Shown piece after piece: positions 6,311 to 7,833 of a DNA stretch of 7,833 bases (the stretch's first letter is position 1; each line of letters begins with the position of its first letter). The stretch comes from Cytophagales bacterium (GTDB lineage Bacteria; Bacteroidota; Bacteroidia; Cytophagales; Cyclobacteriaceae), in the NCBI GenBank assembly GCA_003504855.1, contig DNZD01000081.1, positions 1-7,833 of the forward strand, in the 5' to 3' direction. Below the pieces are notes generated by a model, which saw nothing but the letters and a program-made list of their open reading frames with translations, was not told the DNA's origin and did no database searches. The position numbers and the translations under genes are program-made.

Positions 6311-6853
6311 ATGATTACCCGGGACGAAGCGAGGACCCTATTGTCCTCCATGACAAAAAGTGCCAGCCTGCTGCGTCACATGCGCACGGTAGAATTGGTG
6401 ATGGAAGCCTACGCCATTCATTTTAAGGAGAACCCTGATGAGTGGGCAGTCGCCGGCCTGTTGCACGATGCGGACTATGAGGTTTACCCGGAGCAGCACC
6501 CCGCCATCATCGTAGCCAAACTGCGGGAACAGGGCGAAGAGAAGATTGCCCATGCCATCGCGGCGCACTATACCAAGTGGGGTGTGTCGTATGACACGTT
6601 GCTGGATAAGGCCCTGCTGGCGACAGATGAGCTTACCGGATTTATCGTCGCCTGCGCCCAGGTGCGCCCTGAGGGCATTCAAACGCTGGAGCCCAAATCG
6701 GTGATCAAGAAACTCAAAGACAAGGGATTTGCCGCCAAGGTAGACCGCGAGGAAGTGTATAAGGGCGCCGAATTGCTGGGGGTAGAACTGTCGGTCCACA
6801 TTGCATTTATCCTCGAGGTGCTGAAGAAAAACCGGGAGGAGCTCGGCCTCTGA
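6311..6853 (+). CDS. HD-domain metal-dependent phosphohydrolase-like protein
   Basis: A 180-residue cytoplasmic HD-superfamily protein. The metal-binding pattern is visible: His23 in LLRHMRTVE, the His-Asp pair 52-53 in AGLLHDADYE, His63 and/or His81/His86, and Asp106 in LATDELTG. The conserved tail elements RPEGIQTLEPKSVIKKLKDKGFA (from 119) and the later CE-LG-type helix (here GAELLGVEL) match the small HDIG-type hydrolases often annotated only as HD domain protein. The substrate is not known; HD proteins hydrolyse nucleotides or other phosphate esters. There is no signal peptide or membrane helix. It starts 4 bp after the TPR gene and is almost certainly co-transcribed, so it may act with that receptor. 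A separate promoter for the next small gene follows it. Confidence 0.9.
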   Translation: MITRDEARTLLSSMTKSASLLRHMRTVELVMEAYAIHFKENPDEWAVAGLLHDADYEVYPEQHPAIIVAKLREQGEEKIAHAIAAHYTKWGVSYDTLLDKALLATDELTGFIVACAQVRPEGIQTLEPKSVIKKLKDKGFAAKVDREEVYKGAELLGVELSVHIAFILEVLKKNREELGL

Positions 6854-6883
6854 GCCAGGCAACAAAAATGCCGCCCCCGACTA

Positions 6884-6913
6884 TTGCCGGATTCTGCCGA
6901 AAGCTTACCTTTG
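6884..6913 (+). promoter_or_regulatory. Bacteroidota-type promoter (-33 TTG, -7 TACCTTTG)
   Basis: TTG at 6884-6886 and TACCTTTG at 6906-6913 are separated by exactly 19 nt, matching the TTTG-N19-21-TAnnTTTG rule known for the primary sigma factor of Bacteroidota. The start site should lie near 6919, giving a leader of about 20 nt before the ATG at 6939. This is the best promoter in the window and shows that the small gene is transcribed apart from the TPR/HD unit. Confidence 0.75.
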
Positions 6914-6938
6914 AAACGCACTATTAAACAAAATTGCC

Positions 6939-7079
6939 ATGTTTGACCAAGTTGTAGGAGACGGAGCTAACTTATTTGTTCTCATCATCGCCATTGCGTT
7001 TGGATTTGTAAACGCCCTGGCCTACATCGACAACCGCAAAGTCACGAAAGAGCAGGAAGAAAAGGGTCAGGGTAACTAG
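6939..7079 (+). CDS. Small single-pass membrane protein, 46 residues (unrecognised)
   Basis: Below usual gene-finding size. The frame ATG 6939 to TAG 7079 gives a 46-residue protein with a short acidic N-terminus (MFDQVVGDGAN), one hydrophobic helix (about 12-29, LFVLIIAIAFGFVNALAY) and a charged Lys/Glu-rich tail (DNRKVTKEQEEKGQGN). By the positive-inside rule the tail faces the cytoplasm. I do not recognise a family. That it is real is supported by a well-spaced promoter 26 nt upstream, an A-rich start region typical of Bacteroidota, and a strong terminator 22 nt after the stop. Together these make a single-gene transcription unit of roughly 200 nt. Small subunits of respiratory or transport complexes have this shape, but no neighbour suggests which. 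A small RNA containing a chance frame is the alternative. Confidence 0.78.
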   Translation: MFDQVVGDGANLFVLIIAIAFGFVNALAYIDNRKVTKEQEEKGQGN

Positions 7080-7100
7080 TCCCGAAACCCATGAAAATAT

Positions 7101-7125
7101 AAAACCCTCTTGCGAGGGTTTTTTT
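7101..7125. terminator. Bidirectional rho-independent terminator
   Basis: A stem CCCTC/GAGGG (7105-7109 with 7114-7118) with a 4-nt loop is flanked by AAAA on the left and seven T on the right, so the stem extends by A-T pairs and gives a U-tract in both directions. It ends the small membrane-protein transcript on the plus strand and, from the other side, the thioredoxin-like transcript, whose stop is at 7158. Confidence 0.92.
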
Positions 7126-7157
7126 ATGTCCTTTTGCCAAGGCTACTTCGCGGGATA

Positions 7158-7721
7158 TCAGTGTCCTGAACCACCGTTGGTGGCGGCTGTATACGGCGAC
7201 TTGTAAACACTCTGAAAGTCGGCCCACTTCATCTTCTTGAAGAAATCTTCTCCGATAAACGAAATCACCTTGTGAAACTCTTCTGGTTTCTGATAACCGG
7301 GAAGAGGCTGTATAATGGCAAATTCCTCATTCAGAAAAACCACGGTGGGGTATGACATCTGATTGTTCAGCAAAGCCATGGCCAGCTGATGGGAGCCTTT
7401 GTTGCCGTACGGAACGAACTTGAACGTAGTGCCATTGAAGACAACATCTGCGGTCTGTTCGGCATCAAATTTTACGGGATAAAACTTCTCGTTGAGGATC
7501 TTGGCCACATTGGGTTCGCTGAAGGTGTTCTTGTCCATCACCTTGCACCAACCACACCAATCGGTATACACGTCGATAAATATCTTGCGCTTTTCGGTCT
7601 TGGATCGCTCCACGGCCTCCTCAAAGGTCAGCCATTTCACAGGGCCTTCGTGCTTCACCTGATCCTGGGCCACAGTGGCACCGGCATACATCAGAAAAGC
7701 GATCAAAAGATAATTTTTCAT
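7158..7721 (-). CDS. Secreted thioredoxin-fold protein (CGWC active site)
   Basis: A 187-residue thioredoxin-family protein of the Thioredoxin_7/DUF255-like kind, probably a periplasmic thiol-disulfide protein. Signal peptide 1-19 (TVAQ). The fold starts near residue 29 (WLTFEEAVERSKTEKRKIFIDVY in part) and carries the redox motif WCGWC with Cys56 and Cys59, a conserved TF at 66-67 and the cis-proline in SYPTVVF (Pro125). About 30 residues follow the fold (KKMKWADFQSVYKSPYTAATNGGSGH in part), more than the minimal domain. It could be a reductase or isomerase partner; redox direction cannot be told. The frame is open to a TTG at 7754, but that codon lies inside the probable -7 element, so the ATG at 7719-7721, directly before the signal peptide, is chosen. 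It is transcribed alone as far as seen. Confidence 0.92.
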   Translation of the reverse strand: MKNYLLIAFLMYAGATVAQDQVKHEGPVKWLTFEEAVERSKTEKRKIFIDVYTDWCGWCKVMDKNTFSEPNVAKILNEKFYPVKFDAEQTADVVFNGTTFKFVPYGNKGSHQLAMALLNNQMSYPTVVFLNEEFAIIQPLPGYQKPEEFHKVISFIGEDFFKKMKWADFQSVYKSPYTAATNGGSGH

Positions 7722-7751
7722 GGTTTTGTAATTCAGGGCGTTACCACGTAA

Positions 7752-7759
7752 CAAATGTA
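7752..7759 (-). promoter_or_regulatory. Candidate promoter -7 element TACATTTG for the thioredoxin-like gene
   Basis: An exact minus-strand match to TAnnTTTG, placing the start site near 7745 and a leader of about 24 nt before the ATG at 7721. No good -33 TTG lies at 19-21 nt, so the call rests on the -7 element and position. The rest of 7760-7833 shows no gene or structure that I can support. Confidence 0.55.
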
Positions 7760-7833
7760 AGCAGAAAAGAGGTCCATTTGGAACGTATATTAAACAACCG
7801 GACGCTGGGTAACCTTCTGTTGGAGGGCCGGTA

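Noticed and set aside
5593..6351. 252-codon open frame on the minus strand
   Set aside because: It is antisense to the TPR gene, Cys/His/Phe-rich with no family resemblance; the plus-strand frame has clear TPR repeats and a signal peptide.
7782..7833. Possible further gene or repeat at the right edge (GTTGGAGGG looks like array units)
   Set aside because: Only one or two units could be fitted and the window ends; not enough to support a call.

Overview
The window looks like chromosomal DNA from a member of the Bacteroidota, possibly a Cytophagales- or Chitinophaga-type lineage, though I cannot fix the genus. The signs are: secreted proteins whose signal peptides end in Ala-Gln or Gly-Gln; no Shine-Dalgarno sequences before the starts; promoter -7 elements of the Bacteroidota form TAnnTTTG; a ribosomal protein S1 with the long acidic N-terminal extension typical of the phylum; and a TPR/transmembrane protein of a kind common there. 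No phage, transposon, tRNA, rRNA or CRISPR was recognised.

Layout from left to right. Positions 1-968 (minus) hold the first 322 codons of rpsA (ribosomal protein S1), cut by the window edge. The 235-bp gap 969-1203 holds an rpsA promoter candidate, a structured leader, and a small inverted cluster of heptamer repeats that abuts the next gene. Positions 1204-3272 (minus) are a two-gene unit: a MacB/LolD-type ABC ATPase followed 8 bp later by a TolC-like outer-membrane channel. Neither a permease nor a membrane-fusion protein is present. Positions 3273-3681 have no credible gene. They contain a terminator-like hairpin, about 30 phase-locked degenerate heptamers, and a GGGAAA tract with four G3 runs.

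Positions 3682-5063 (minus) are a tight three-gene unit of secreted proteins: an NTF2-like protein, a histidine-phosphatase-fold protein and a stand-alone OmpA-type peptidoglycan-binding domain. The first two overlap by ATGA and the last two are 9 bp apart. Divergent from it, positions 5167-6853 (plus) encode a secreted TPR protein with a coiled coil and a C-terminal membrane anchor but no output domain, then, 4 bp later, an HD-domain hydrolase. Positions 6884-7125 are a self-contained unit: a well-matched Bacteroidota promoter, a 46-residue single-pass membrane protein and a strong bidirectional terminator. Positions 7158-7721 (minus) encode a secreted thioredoxin-like protein with a CGWC active site, with its own -7 element upstream.

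How the parts work together is mostly inference. Envelope biology dominates: efflux, peptidoglycan binding, periplasmic phosphatase, thiol-disulfide chemistry and a membrane TPR protein. The most unusual elements are the two heptamer loci, the orphan ABC/TolC pair whose ATPase has a non-standard D-loop, the kinase-less TPR receptor paired with an HD hydrolase, and the small membrane-protein gene.
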